A stretch of 64,000 nucleotides of DNA from Trichomonas vaginalis G3 (GCF_026262505.1 NC_067206.1:23389896-23453895); one strand, 5' to 3'; shown: positions 9,438 through 19,764, counted from the stretch's first letter. Made by a program: numbers and translations. Notes: generated by a model not told the origin, from the letters alone.

Positions 9438-10319
9438 ATGCAAGTCAGAAATATTCAGAATATAGCACCGAGTCTAACTGACAAGAGTATAAAGATATAC
9501 TATGAACACGTTATGATGAAACCTACCAAAATTCAAGAAAGTCAGTATACTTATGAATATCCAAGACACTGGGTAGAGTATGTAGGAGGTGAGAAAGCTA
9601 TTGAAATCAGACAGGTTCGAAGTATTCCAGCAGGAAGAACAATATTATTGAAGAACTTTAATGTTTTGAGGTATAATGATGAAACAAAGAAGCAAGATAG
9701 TTTCCCTGTTGCTGTGTATGTGAACTTAGATACAGGAGATGACATGAAAGTTTTTAACACAAAGCTTCAAACGGTAGTGAGAGAACAACTGACTGCGGAA
9801 GGGCATCCATTACCTTCAGAAGTTACCATAGCATATAATTTTGAAACAAACTCAATAGATTTTAAAGTCATCTCTGCAAAGAAGTCAGGTTTTACATTTA
9901 ATGAAGCAGATGTATATTCGAATGAAAACTTCAAAGCTATTGCATGGTTAGATAATGACGATTGTTTTAAGAAAATATTTAAATACAGTGACTCAACGAT
10001 GTCAATAGATGACCTTCGTGGAATGTTACCATCGACGTTTACAGTAGAAGGTTCAGCAGGATTGCTTACAAGTTTTTCAATTGGTGGCATTTGGTCTCGT
10101 GAGAACATTGTTATAAAATCCAGTATAAGTGAATTTGCTGAAGAATCTATATTATGTCTTTCAAACTACATGTATTCGCCGCCGAAGCATTATAGTATAA
10201 CAAACTTTGTCAGTAAGTTTAACATAAGACTTGTCGAACCTTCTTCAATGAAAGATGTTGTGCTACCTAAAGATGGAAAGGATGGACTCATTATTGAGAT
10301 GATTTTAATTGCATATTAA
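9438..10319 (+). CDS. Maverick structural-protein candidate (293 aa)
   Basis: I choose the ATG at 9438 (MQVRNIQNIAPS) because the longer upstream frame runs antisense through the start of the ATPase gene. The protein is beta-rich with YEYPRHWVEYVGGEKAIEIR and RSIPAGRTILLKNF followed by a VFNTKLQTVVREQL helix. The same order, 'F/YP-x-x-W strand, strand, helix', recurs in 35289-36146 of copy 2 and more loosely in 6535-7299. Minor capsid or penton is a reasonable inference. Its stop overlaps the next start by one base. Confidence 0.55.
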   Translation: MQVRNIQNIAPSLTDKSIKIYYEHVMMKPTKIQESQYTYEYPRHWVEYVGGEKAIEIRQVRSIPAGRTILLKNFNVLRYNDETKKQDSFPVAVYVNLDTGDDMKVFNTKLQTVVREQLTAEGHPLPSEVTIAYNFETNSIDFKVISAKKSGFTFNEADVYSNENFKAIAWLDNDDCFKKIFKYSDSTMSIDDLRGMLPSTFTVEGSAGLLTSFSIGGIWSRENIVIKSSISEFAEESILCLSNYMYSPPKHYSITNFVSKFNIRLVEPSSMKDVVLPKDGKDGLIIEMILIAY

Positions 10320-10516
10320 TGAGCTTGTTCTTGAAGGTCATTCATGATGAAATAACTGTTGTAGAAGATGTTACAATTGTTCAGACATTTTTATTGAGAA
10401 TAGATGATATAAGAAATAAGTTAGATAGACCGCAAAGCGGTGAGGGCGAAGCCCGTGAGAACGCTTATGTTTCATTGACTTTCTCCAGTAACGAGAACTT
10501 TTATGAGATAATATGA
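10319..10516 (+). CDS. Maverick small protein (about 65 aa) containing a twin mini-hairpin
   Basis: The ATG shares a base with the preceding stop, so the two are probably read from one transcript. The middle (RPQSGEGEAREN) is encoded by a GC-rich twin hairpin (10430-10454) that keeps the frame open. The homologue in copy 2 is 51828-52052, of slightly different length. The function is unknown. Confidence 0.5.
   Translation: MSLFLKVIHDEITVVEDVTIVQTFLLRIDDIRNKLDRPQSGEGEARENAYVSLTFSSNENFYEII
10430..10454 (+). repeat. twin GC-rich mini-hairpin
   Basis: CCGCAAAGCGG is followed after three bases by GGGCGAAGCCC. Each half is a perfect short stem with a three-base loop. The same two-stem design recurs in copy 2 at 36157-36181, 39819-39844, 48969-48994 and 51939-51963. 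Confidence 0.8.
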
Positions 10517-10542
10517 AGAGAGATGATTTTAATATGGTGTAA

Positions 10543-11065
10543 ATGGTAGCTTGGGCAGCTTTAGGCGCAATGGGAACAAAGCATTAGCATTTGGAGCAAA
10601 AGCACTTGGAGCTTATGACGCAGTAAATAAAATGAGTGGAGGAAGGGTTTCGAAGACATTAGATGCAAATAAAGGGAAGATTGGAGGCGTTGCAAAGAAG
10701 TTAAGATTAAATAAAATAGGGCTCATAAATAAAGCATCCAATTTGGTTGCGACTGAGTCAGAAAATGCTTTAGGAAAGGACCATGAGTTTGCAAAACACG
10801 CAAAAGACTTTAATGACCAGATGAAAGGTGAAACAATGCATTTAAATAGAGTCGATGGAACTAAAGAAAATGTTTCTTCTCCACCAGCGGTTTATCCATA
10901 CGGGCCTTATGGAATGTATGGAAACCTTATGAACGACCATTTGACCCATTGACTGGTGGAAGTAACTGGTATCATTACGGACGAAGAAGAAAGACAGTTA
11001 AGCTGGAGACAGACGTGAAGAAAGCAACTAAAAAGAAACCAAGGAAGAGAGTTATAAAGCAATGA
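10543..11065 (+). pseudogene. Maverick basic protein (core or minor-capsid-like), broken
   Basis: It is homologous to the 175-residue frame 52053-52580 of copy 2 but broken about twice here. It has an Ala/Gly-rich hydrophobic N-terminus (AFGAKALGAYDAV), a Lys-rich middle, a Pro/Tyr/Gly-rich segment and a very basic C-terminus (KKATKKKPRKRVIK). That composition fits a virion DNA-condensing or membrane-active minor protein, comparable to adenovirus pVI/pVII-type products, which is inference only. The stop lies at the inner edge of the terminal inverted repeat. Confidence 0.6.
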
Positions 11066-11073
11066 ATTCAAGT

Positions 11074-11121
11074 GGGTGAAAAAAGAGGTGAAAAAAGAGG
11101 TGAGATCTCACCACTTCACCT
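11074..11121 (+). repeat. copy-1-type iterated palindrome in the terminal repeat
   Basis: Two exact GGTGAAAAAAGA words precede GGTGAGATCTCACC and a CTTCACCTAAA tail. It starts nine bases after the stop of the basic-protein gene. Confidence 0.85.
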
Positions 11122-11222
11122 AAATTTATTTTTGTGCTATGTTTTCATACGTGTGAGGGTGGTGATATCATTAATTTTTAAGTTTATTTTTTAAGTTTAT
11201 TTTTTATTTTATTTTTATATAA

Positions 11223-11543
11223 ATGACGAAAACTATTGAGATAACAAACTACAACGGTCATGAGTTCAAGAATTTGTTCTTCGTTCCTCGTGAAAATACA
11301 TTCTATCAGATACGAGGGAGAAAGGGTAAAGTTAGTTTGAGCGTTTATGAAGGAATGAAGAATGGAAAGTTTATACAAGCATACGATACAAACGGTAAAC
11401 GTGTTTCATTAGCTTTGTCAAAACTTACTAACATTTATTTTGACAGTGATTTTGACCTATATGAAGAAGAAAGTGAGTCAGAAGATTATGAGCTGTTATG
11501 TGAAGCACAGCAATGGGAGGAGTTGCAATACTTTTGTAAGTGA
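11223..11543 (+). CDS. terminal-repeat gene of Maverick copy 1 (106 aa)
   Basis: The small protein opens MTKTIEITNYNGHEFKNLFF, predicted as beta strands, and ends in an acidic tail. It is clearly homologous to the 94-residue protein at 31713-31997 in the left terminal repeat of copy 2 (shared N[G/K]H[E/T]FK[N/H]LFF). It is more diverged than the rest of the element. Because the gene lies inside the terminal repeat, a complete element carries it twice. The function is unknown. Confidence 0.6.
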   Translation: MTKTIEITNYNGHEFKNLFFVPRENTFYQIRGRKGKVSLSVYEGMKNGKFIQAYDTNGKRVSLALSKLTNIYFDSDFDLYEEESESEDYELLCEAQQWEELQYFCK

Positions 11544-11723
11544 GAACGTTTATTTTTACATTAGTGAGGTGAAGTGGTTGGCGGCTTTGTAAATATTTAA
11601 GGTTAAGTTAGTGTTGTCGTTTGTGTTGTAAAATATACGTTAACGGTTTCGTAAAGTGTCAAATTCACATATAATGGGTAAGGTGGAACGCAGTGCCACA
11701 GTACACTTGATATGTTTACTAAC

Positions 11724-12936
11724 TAAGTCTTTATCCATTTTTGAAAATTGTATTGTAAATTGTAAGAATTTCTGAATACTACTACTATAAAATATAATTG
11801 CTTATCTATGTATATTCTCCCTGCATGATATCAAGACTTGGCTATTAGTCTTTATCCATTTTTGAAAATTGTATTGTAAATTGTAAGAATTTCTGAATAC
11901 TACTACTATAAAATATAATTGCTTATCTATGTATATTCTCCCTGCATGATATCAAGACTTGGCTATTAGTCTTTATCCATTTTTGAAAATTGTATTGTAA
12001 ATTGTAAGAATTTCTGAATACTACTACTATAAAATATAATTGCTTATCTATGTATATTCTCCCTGCATGATATCAAGACTTGGCTATAAGTCTTTATCCA
12101 TTTTTGAAAATTGTATTGTAAATTGTAAGAATTTCTGAATACTACTACTATAAAATATAATTGCTTATCTATGTATATTCTCCCTGCATGATATCAAGAC
12201 TTGGCTATTAGTCTTTATCCATTTTTGAAAATTGTATTGTAAATTGTAAGAATTTCTGAATACTACTACTATAAAATATAATTGCTTATCTATGTATATT
12301 CTCCCTGCATGATATCAAGACTTGGCTATTAGTCTTTATCCATTTTTGAAAATTGTATTGTAAATTGTAAGAATTTCTGAATACTACTACTATAAAATAT
12401 AATTGCTTATCTATGTATATTCTCCCTGCATGATATCAAGACTTGGCTATAAGTCTTTATCCATTTTTGAAAATTGTATTGTAAATTGTAAGAATTTCTG
12501 AATACTACTACTATAAAATATAATTGCTTATCTATGTATATTCTCCCTGCATGATATCAAGACTTGGCTATTAGTCTTTATCCATTTTTGAAAATTGTAT
12601 TGTAAATTGTAAGAATTTCTGAATACTACTACTATAAAATATAATTGCTTATCTATGTATATTCTCCCTGCATGATATCAAGACTTGGCTATTAGTCTTT
12701 ATCCATTTTTGAAAATTGTATTGTAAATTGTAAGAATTTCTGAATACTACTACTATAAAATATAATTGCTTATCTATGTATATTCTCCCTGCATGATATC
12801 AAGACTTGGCTATAAGTCTTTATCCATTTTTGAAAATTGTATTGTAAATTGTAAGAATTTCTGAATACTACTACTATAAAATATAATTGCTTATCTATGT
12901 ATATTCTCCCTGCATGATATCAAGACTTGGCTATAA
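11724..12936 (+). repeat. satellite: ten 121-bp monomers, higher-order period 3
   Basis: Ten near-identical head-to-tail monomers start at GTCTTTATCC (11727, then every 121 bases). The only difference I can see is CTATTAG versus CTATAAG at the monomer junction. Across the ten junctions the pattern is T,T,A,T,T,A,T,T,A,A, giving a 363-bp higher-order unit. The last copy runs into unrelated DNA at 12937. The left side is cut by Maverick copy 1. Confidence 0.95.
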
Positions 12937-13675
12937 GTCTCTATTCATTATGAGTATGACCCCATTTTTTTTTACAAAAAGTGCCGAATTGCAACTTTGT
13001 CCCAATCTCGAATTTCAAGTTGTACTCTAATTAATAAATCTAATAAATGAGTGGCACAACCAGAAATTGCAGACTCCATGTGCTTTTTTAAATCCATTAA
13101 ATCCCTTATTAGAGAATTCAAATGTTCGGTAGGCAAAGTAGTGAGATAATGTGTTGTAATTCCATTATTTTCTTTTATTTCTGTATAGAAGATGACAATT
13201 GTAAGCGTTAACTTTTTAATAACTTCATATCTTCCGAATAAAAATGCATGATACTTTTCGAAAAAAACAAGAATTTTTGAAAAAGTGACAGTAACTATTA
13301 AAGTTATTTTATTACTAGATAGAGTAACCGAAATAAGTTGTAGACAACTTTATACAAACAAGATAGACTGCAACATCTAAGGGATAATTTGTTGTCTATG
13401 GGCCAAACTATTTTACCATTCAACAGCAGAGCTTAATATTAAATCTTATGAGGAAATTGAATTCTGATTTGATTCAAAATACGAGATTCTTAAAATTTGT
13501 AATAAAAATATAATAATATAAGTTAAATTATATTTGATGTTTTGTTGTTTATGCTAAATATCCATTTACAAAATTATATTTTAATTATATCACAAAGAAT
13601 TTAAATTAAAACTAATAAAAATAAATTATATACACTGATTATATATTAGTGCCTCATAGCCTTTAGTTCCTAATA
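12937..13675. other. AT-rich DNA with a leftward coding relic
   Basis: On the minus strand an open stretch of about 125 codons runs from about 13357 to 12969 without a good start. It includes the protein-like segment TEHLNSLIRDLMDLKKHMES. I do not recognise it. The terminus GACCCCATTTTTTTTTACAA (12959-12978) is roughly inverted near 14370-14392 (TTTTTGTAAAGGGTC), so 12.96-14.39 kb could be one small decayed transposon. Nothing else is visible. Confidence 0.35.
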
Positions 13676-13798
13676 GATAGCTGGGGAACTTTCTCCAAAT
13701 GATAAGTTATTCAGAGAAAGTTTCCCAGCTATCAAGAGGGAATTGTTCCTTATGAGGTATATAGTTATGATGTATACCTCATAAGGAACAATTCCCTC
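13676..13798. repeat. two adjacent hairpins (types C and A)
   Basis: The first hairpin (13676-13733) has 20-bp arms beginning GATAGCTGGG with one mismatch. The second (13736-13798) has 26-bp arms beginning GAGGGAATTGTTCC with a perfect match. Both belong to the hairpin classes and C-then-A order seen at 53.58-55.06 kb. Confidence 0.85.
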
Positions 13799-14398
13799 CT
13801 TAAAATCGTAGACATTTTTATACTTATTAATCAACCATTCAAAATCATATTCCTCTGAAAAGTTATTTTATTAAAAATTTAGAATTTTAATAAATATAGA
13901 GTTTGAATTTCATACAATACCTATATATTTTCAATAATGGAATTTGAAAACCATTCTCAAAAGTTCTCAGAAAACCTTTTTTTCATTAATTTTAAGAAAT
14001 CTGAGTATTAAATTAAGTGATAAATTCGTTTGACACTACTTTAATTTTTAAATTCAAAAAATTATATGTGCTTCTTAAAATGACTCAAAAAAATTTTATT
14101 ATAAAATAATATATAATATTAAAAATCCCACAACATTTTTTTACTTTACATAATCGTACTTCCTCGACAATTAATTTCCACTCAATTTCTATCGTTGACC
14201 GAACTTAGCATGCAACAATAGTACTCACACCCTTTAATTCCTAACCAAGATCAATAATTTTTATGTAATCTTATTTTATTTTTTAAAATATCATTTTACA
14301 ATAATATAGATTTTATTGATAATATATTTGAATTAAATACCTTCTTTTCGTAAAATCTGACATGTAAAGTTGTCACTTTTTGTAAAGGGTCAAATCTC
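13799..14398. other. AT-rich spacer, nothing recognised
   Basis: Very AT-rich sequence with no open frame of note. It ends in the possible transposon terminus TTTTTGTAAAGGGTC near 14378-14392. Confidence 0.6.
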
Positions 14399-14640
14399 TT
14401 AACCCCGTATACAACAGTTCTGCAACTTCATGATCTGCTTATTCAGATCGTTGAGGTACTTCTGTCTCAAAGCTGCTTCAATACCCTCCCAGACTGTTTG
14501 TTTCTCCTCCTCATAAGTTAGTGTATGTTTCATCCTGATCTTGATCGTGATCTTGTGATCTCTCGCTTCTTGAATGTAGAGGTCTTCCTCCACGTATGCC
14601 AGTGCAACGAGCCATTGGTCTGCTATCTGTTGTGGTTACT
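14399..14640 (-). pseudogene. unrecognised gene relic, GC-richer than surroundings
   Basis: A minus-strand frame stays open for about 80 codons to a stop at 14399. It reads in part DQWLVALAYVEEDLYIQEAR and VWEGIEAALRQKYLNDLNKQ, a plausible helical protein end. Base composition is closer to the relics at 19.1-19.6 and 62-63.2 kb than to nearby DNA, which suggests a related or similarly expressed source. No start codon is in good context and a stop lies just upstream. The family is unknown. Confidence 0.35.
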
Positions 14641-15102
14641 CTCTTATCTTCGCTGCTGATCATAGATACACGCTCTGTGCTGTCTATTAAATAAATGGCA
14701 CTTTTATGAACGATAAAATATTGTGCGGGATCACATATAAATAACAGAATACAATTAAAAATAGTGTTTAGAAATTTAAGGTTAAGTTTCACTTTTCTCA
14801 TGTCACTTTTCATAAATTCTACAACACTCATTTCTATTAATATTTAATTCATCCTTTAGCTTTGTTTTTTCTATCTTTTACAATGCGATTTCTTTTTCCA
14901 ACAGTAAATTTTCATGTCTTAATCGTGATTCTCGTTTTTCAGTCTTTTTCAATCTAGCATATTCACATTTACTGCTATTTATTTCCTTTATTTATTGATT
15001 TTTTTGCTAATCTAGCTTCAGTCATTTTTGCAGTCTGCGGTCCTTGTTGTTTTGCCCTCATTTCAAACTTGGTTTGCGCAAAATCTTTAAATAATTGATA
15101 AG

Positions 15103-15393
15103 CTATGATATTCTTTTAATTTTGGAGTTACATTGTGAGATATCATTATTATTGAATTTTTTCGGAAATCCTCTAAATACAAATGTATATTCACCTCCGT
15201 GTTTGGATTTTTTTAATGGAAAATTGAGAAGAAATGAAGCTATTTTGGCCAAAGATATATTATCTCTTTGAATCATTGGTGCATTTTCTAAAAATCTAGA
15301 AAGCCCATATAACATCTCTGCATCTTCGAAACTAGCTTGTATTGAAATGAAATATAGATTATGAAATCTTTTTTTACTATTTCGCAGATTCAA
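15103..15393 (-). CDS. open frame of 96 codons, possible gene fragment
   Basis: The frame contains a helical stretch (FEDAEMLYGLSRFLENA) and a basic end. Composition is that of Trichomonas coding DNA rather than spacer, but I see no domain and the frame abuts the ubiquitin-hydrolase relic on the other strand. It may be a decayed gene fragment. Confidence is low. Confidence 0.3.
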   Translation of the reverse strand: MNLRNSKKRFHNLYFISIQASFEDAEMLYGLSRFLENAPMIQRDNISLAKIASFLLNFPLKKSKHGGEYTFVFRGFPKKFNNNDISQCNSKIKRIS

Positions 15394-15421
15394 AATTTCA
15401 AGATCTATTCCAGGTGATTCA

Positions 15422-15949
15422 ATGAAAATTAAAGCTTTGAGCGATTTAACATGTCTTGATCGAGTTTGTCATTTATCAAAATGCACCTTTCTGATTGATA
15501 TGTTTCAAAGTTTTGTCCTTGAAGATGCTTATAATTTTGGATCAAATGATCAAAGGTTGGTTGAATATTTAAATTTTGTTATAAATTCGAATAATGAAAC
15601 CTTCAATGTAGGAATTATAAGGTTCTTTATCATGAAAACATCATTTCAGAAGGAACCAAAGTAGAGTATAAACATATATTTCAAATATGCTCAAAGTTTG
15701 AATTCAATTTCTTCAACATAATTCAAGGTTGAAGAAAGTTTCAATATTGGATGGAAATATAAGTTGTTTGGTTTTATTCTTCATTTTGGTAATTCGATGA
15801 AATGTAATCATTATGTTTCTTATATCAAAATAGAAAATTCCTGGTATTGTTTTGATGATACAAATTTTGGACATGTAAAATACGATAGCGTTCTATTTAT
15901 TAAACGGCTCGATCAAATACAAACATCGTATTTGTTTGGCATTTTATAA
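15422..15949 (+). pseudogene. ubiquitin-specific protease C-terminal relic
   Basis: The last 61 codons (15764-15949) carry the His-box block of USP-type deubiquitinases: CNHYVSYIKIENSWYCFDD, matching the family pattern G-H-Y-x-S-Y ... W-Y-x-F-D-D. The upstream frame (15422-15661) may be the preceding part of the same domain. Stops and a frame change between the two parts, and the absence of the catalytic Cys box, mark it as a pseudogene. USPs remove ubiquitin from proteins; this fragment would not. Confidence 0.6.
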
Positions 15950-17440
15950 AAAAGAAAAAAATGTTTTTTTTATGTATGAAAATATAATTTATTTAAGAGA
16001 GTCAGAATGTGAAGTGAATGGCCGGAAATAAAATGCTATTATCACGTCATATATTTATTATCTTGTGGTAAAAATTATATTGCTGCAAATCTCATTTGAA
16101 GTAGTGTTTGTATGCTATAATTTTATTACCATAAATGCAAGCTTTTAGTTTTCCCTTCTATAATAAATATCTGAATTTTGCGTTTGATTGCGGGTAAAAA
16201 ACTTTACATATCATATAATTTGAGCTTTAAAACCAAAATGTACTCAATAGAAAGCATAGAAAACAATATAATATATATGTAAATATGAAAAAAGACTCCT
16301 TAATATTAAAAACCAGTGATTAGATACAGTTGAAAGTTCAATCTTTTTACCTCAAACTTTGCAAAATTTGTGGTAACCCTAATTTAGCCAAAAATTGAAT
16401 AAAAATATTCGAAAAAAATCTCAAAATTGGAAAAATCAGAGAAAATACTATAAATTTGATAGAAAACATATGATCTATTAAATTCTTTTTTATAAAGTAT
16501 AATCATTTTTAATTTAAATGAATAAGTGGGTATGAGTTGAGAGTTTTTTAGAGAATGTGGAAATTGGGAATAACGAGGTGACGTGAAATCTCTCTCATGA
16601 CACTTCGTAATATGGAATTCTTGATAGATCAATTTGAGGGCTAACACAAAATATTATGGGCCAAATTGAATACTTTACAAAAATCCGTGCTTAAATTGTA
16701 AAAAATGAATTTTTTTATTAAATTATAGTAGTTATTTGAAGAGAAGCTTGGATCATATCGACATGAGTGTAATGTCTAAAACAATCACTTCTCCAACGAC
16801 CCATAACTTGGATTATGTAGTCTGGAATTAAGGGTCGAGCCTACTAAGGTAGGTAAAATCACTCGTATCAAAAACCATCACCTGTAACAGTCTCAAAAAG
16901 TGGAGTTTACATGTCAAAAAAAACGAATGTGATTTTTTTTATACTTTTGTTATTTTCTAATTAATAAAAAATAATTGAATATACATGCAAAACATTGTGA
17001 TGTAACTGCATTTTGATATAATAAAATTAATTTTGTCTAATTTCAGAATAGGAGGAGAAGCAGTTGTAAAATTAACATTAATGATTCAGTTCTTTGAATC
17101 ATTTAATAAACAATTTAATTCTCTGTATGAAATATTATTCAGTTCTTTGAATTTCGTATAATTAGTTCATTTAATGAGGGAATTCAAGATGAATTCATAA
17201 TCTTCTCTGTAAATTCGATTTGAATATTTCAGATTCCAGTTTGAATAGATCATGCATTTATTGGTTCACAATGTGAATTTAAAATGAAAATTTGGTGTGC
17301 TCGATGAAGTAAATACGAATATTTTGTTTATTGAGTGGATTATCTTTGTTATCAAAATGAATTCATCAGTTTCTCTAGAATTCATAACGAATTAAATATT
17401 TTGTTCGTGTTATAAACATATATTCTGCATTTGCTCTAAT
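15950..17440. other. AT-rich non-coding DNA with one transposon-end motif
   Basis: I see no convincing gene. At 16573-16616 there is a copy of a terminus-like motif (CGAGGTGACGTGAAATC ... GACACTTCGTAAT) that recurs at 22034-22070 (inverted) and 26950-26992. The rest is AT-rich with short simple repeats. Confidence 0.5.
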
Positions 17441-18060
17441 AAATGAACATGTATTAATCAATCTTGGTGTTATCTGATGAAACAACATGAATTCATCATC
17501 TCTTCTGATGAAACAAGACGAATTCATCATCAGTTCTTATAAAATCATATGCATTCATCATCAGTTCTGTAGTTTAACAATAGTTTATTGGTGTTATCTG
17601 ATGAAACAACATGAATTCATCATCTCTTCTGATAATACAACCTGAATTTATCATCTCTGCTGATAATCCAACATGAATTAATCATCTCTTCTGTAGTTTA
17701 ATACTGAATTCATCATGTCAATTGATAATATAACATGAATTCATCATCTGTTCTGTAGTTTAACAATAGTTTATTGGTGTTATCTGATGAAACAACATGA
17801 ATTTATCATCTGTTCTGACAAAATCATATGCATTCATCATCTGTTCTGATAATACAATATGAATTCATCATCTTTTCTTTAGTTTAACACCGCATTCTTG
17901 GTGGTATCTGATGAAACAACATGAATTCATCATCTCTTCTCATAAAATAAAATGAATTCATCATCTTTTCTCATAAAATAAAATGAATTCATCATCTCTT
18001 CTGATGAAACAACATGAATTTATCATATGTTCTGATAAAATCATATGCATTCATCATCTT
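17440..18060. repeat. degenerate 31-bp tandem array
   Basis: Units of about 31 bp contain ATGAATTCATCATC and ATGAAACAACATGAA. Some units are replaced by TAGTTTAACAATAGTTTATT; these spacers start near 17567, 17753 and 17877, at distances of 186 and 124 bases, that is 6 and 4 units. Units are partly palindromic around GAATTC. The array runs directly into the pogo-like relic. Confidence 0.85.
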
Positions 18061-18736
18061 TTCGGGGATCTACGAAATCGTCCGAAAAATTTTCAGATAA
18101 AACATCATGAAGTGCTGTTAATTGCCATGAAAAGCGCAATAAATCGATTGGAGAAATAAAAGCATGCTGATAATCTACAGAATTGGCTTTTGAAATTTTG
18201 TATCCGGACTGCTTGACTAATCTTTTTATATAACTTCGAAATTCTTTGTTATTTAGTGACATCTCAGCAAAATTCTGGAAGTTTAAAGGAATATCTTCAA
18301 TATTATCTAGGAAGAATTTGAAGTTTTCTTGAGAGAGTACAAATAATTCAGAAGTTTTTACCGCGATTGCATCGAGCATTAAAGCACTCTTACTTGATTT
18401 CATCTCAGTAATCCAATCAAGTAATTGAATTTCATAACTATATGGTAATTTAGGTCTTGAAACATTTAGTTCCGTGAAAGAATAAACTTCTCCTTTCAGA
18501 GTATAATAATAGCAATCCGAAATTCTCTGTCTTGTTACATCCATATTAAATTCTAGATGAAATATATCAGCTATGTTTCTGAAAGTTATTCCATCTAAGG
18601 CGAACAAAGCAACTATTATTTGCTTATCAATTGAAGTTCTATTAATCAATTTTGGTCTGAAATCTTCGATATAAAGAACACTCTTTTTAGTTTTTTCTTC
18701 TTTAAAAAATTGCGAAAAGTAGTTATCGTCTTCCAT
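18041..18736 (-). pseudogene. pogo/Tigger-like transposase, N-terminal DNA-binding part only
   Basis: From the ATG at 18736 (MEDDNYFSQFF) the frame encodes about 231 residues. It holds two helix-turn-helix regions: one around FALDGITFRNIADIFHLEF, and a CENP-B-like one around LLDWITEMKSSKSALMLDA, as in pogo-type transposases. A basic YIKRLVKQSGYKISKANS segment follows. The frame ends where the 31-bp array begins, so the DDE catalytic half is missing. The end segment NFSDDFVD recurs near 23560 (NFSDDFAD), marking another fragment of the family. Confidence 0.5.
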
Positions 18737-18779
18737 TGATGATTGTGATAAATGTGTTTTCTTATAAACGAAAATGTCA

Positions 18780-19025
18780 GATGTCAAATGTCAAATTTAA
18801 ATTGAGAGCTTTTGTCAGATTGTCAAATGTCAGATGTCAAATGAGATTTGATAACTTATTTTTGACATGTCAAAATATTATTTTGATTTATAATCATATT
18901 TTATATTTAAATTTTTCATTTTTATCAAAAAATAAAATTCAATATCGTATTGAAAATTGGTGTGTCAAATGTCAGACGTCACTTTTCTAAATCTGACATG
19001 TTAGATGTCAAATGTCATTTTTGTC
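18780..19025. repeat. TGTCAAA / TGTCAGA short repeats
   Basis: Heptads such as TGTCAAA and TGTCAGA are repeated at 18776-18845 and again, partly inverted, at 18961-19025, around an AT-rich core. The layout resembles a small element with subterminal repeats. Confidence 0.5.
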
Positions 19026-19074
19026 AAACGGTTTTTATCCTTTTCGTTTACAACACTTTTTTATTCGAACTTTT

Positions 19075-19639
19075 AAACCTCTCGGTCCGTTGCATTGTAT
19101 GCAACGAAGTTGAACCAGACATTGTAAGTATGATTGCAATCTGAGGAAATTTGGATGGTTTCACAAGGTACCAGAACAATGTTTCCATCCCAGCAAGCGA
19201 TACTGTTGTGTTAGAATATGGTGACCAACTCCTCGAAAACAATTTCGCTTCCAATTTTGCGCTGGAAAACAACACGCAAACGGTCTCCGACAGCAACGGA
19301 GCTACCAGCTTCGTCAGTGTCTTGTAGCGCAATGGTGCGAAGAAGGAAATTGTTTGTGCTTTCGACTCCAAATTCGCCAGGTGTGGACCTCATTTGCCAG
19401 CCAACATTGTCAGCATCATACTCATCAGCCAGTTCGTCCTCATCGTAACTGTGAGAGTATGGGGTGAAGTTTATGGCTGCTCTTGCATATTGGGTTTGAA
19501 TTTGGGTCCGTAACGTCCGCAAGAGTTGGTTGAAGAGTCTTTCTTGGATAGCACGGACCAAGGTAGGACAATATCTAACCAACTCATCCGCGTACTGAAC
19601 CGAATTTGGATAAACTCTAATTTTCCGAAAAAGTGACAA
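19075..19639 (-). pseudogene. unrecognised relic, family shared with 61.98-63.23 kb
   Basis: The minus-strand frame encodes a protein-like sequence with NFTPYSHSYDEDELADEY, then a beta-rich region. The 62.7-63.2 kb relic has NFEPYSLSYDPNELSREF in the same setting, so both come from one gene family. The DNA is clearly GC-richer than its surroundings and uses C/G-ending codons, like the dehydrogenase at 56.7 kb. The left flank of the frame coincides with a transposon-end motif (CCGAAAAAGTGACA at 19624-19637). The copy is broken. The source is unknown and could be host or viral. Confidence 0.45.
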
Positions 19640-19764
19640 GACCTTAATTAAAAAAAATAAAGGTACATTCTTTCAATTTTTTCTTTAATAAATTGTACAA
19701 TTAATTTTTAATTATAAATTCATATCATTATAAAAGGATGAAAATTATACAAATATAAATTCTT

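Larger units (their letters stand above)
1..11723 (+). mobile_element. Maverick/Polinton copy 1, right-hand part
   Basis: This is the right part of a giant Maverick/Polinton element; the left part, including the expected DNA polymerase and capsid genes, lies outside the window. It matches copy 2 (31521-53210) in gene order and orientation from about 41.35 kb onward: KilA-N protein, small gene, integrase, fibre protein, structural-protein candidates, packaging ATPase, basic protein, terminal gene. The right end reads TTTACTAAC and corresponds to the CTAAC end of copy 2. The next hexamer, TAAGTC, belongs to the adjoining satellite monomer, so the element inserted into the satellite. Several genes look whole and a few are broken. 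High similarity to copy 2 suggests a young fossil. Confidence 0.9.
11066..11723 (+). repeat. right terminal inverted repeat of Maverick copy 1
   Basis: It corresponds to the 655-bp repeat of copy 2 by position and sequence, from just after the basic-protein stop to the TACTAAC end. It shares blocks such as GGCGGCTTTGTAAATATTTA and GGTAAGGTGGAACGCAGTGC with copy 2. It contains the iterated palindrome and a small gene. The partner repeat is outside the window. Confidence 0.8.

Noticed and set aside
11724-12936. CRISPR-like array of regular repeats
   Set aside because: There are no unique spacers; monomers are contiguous 121-bp copies in a eukaryotic genome, so this is a satellite.
16384-16647. 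Leftward frame of 87 codons
   Set aside because: Composition is AT-rich spacer (Phe/Ile/Tyr/Asn) with no domain and overlap with a terminus motif.
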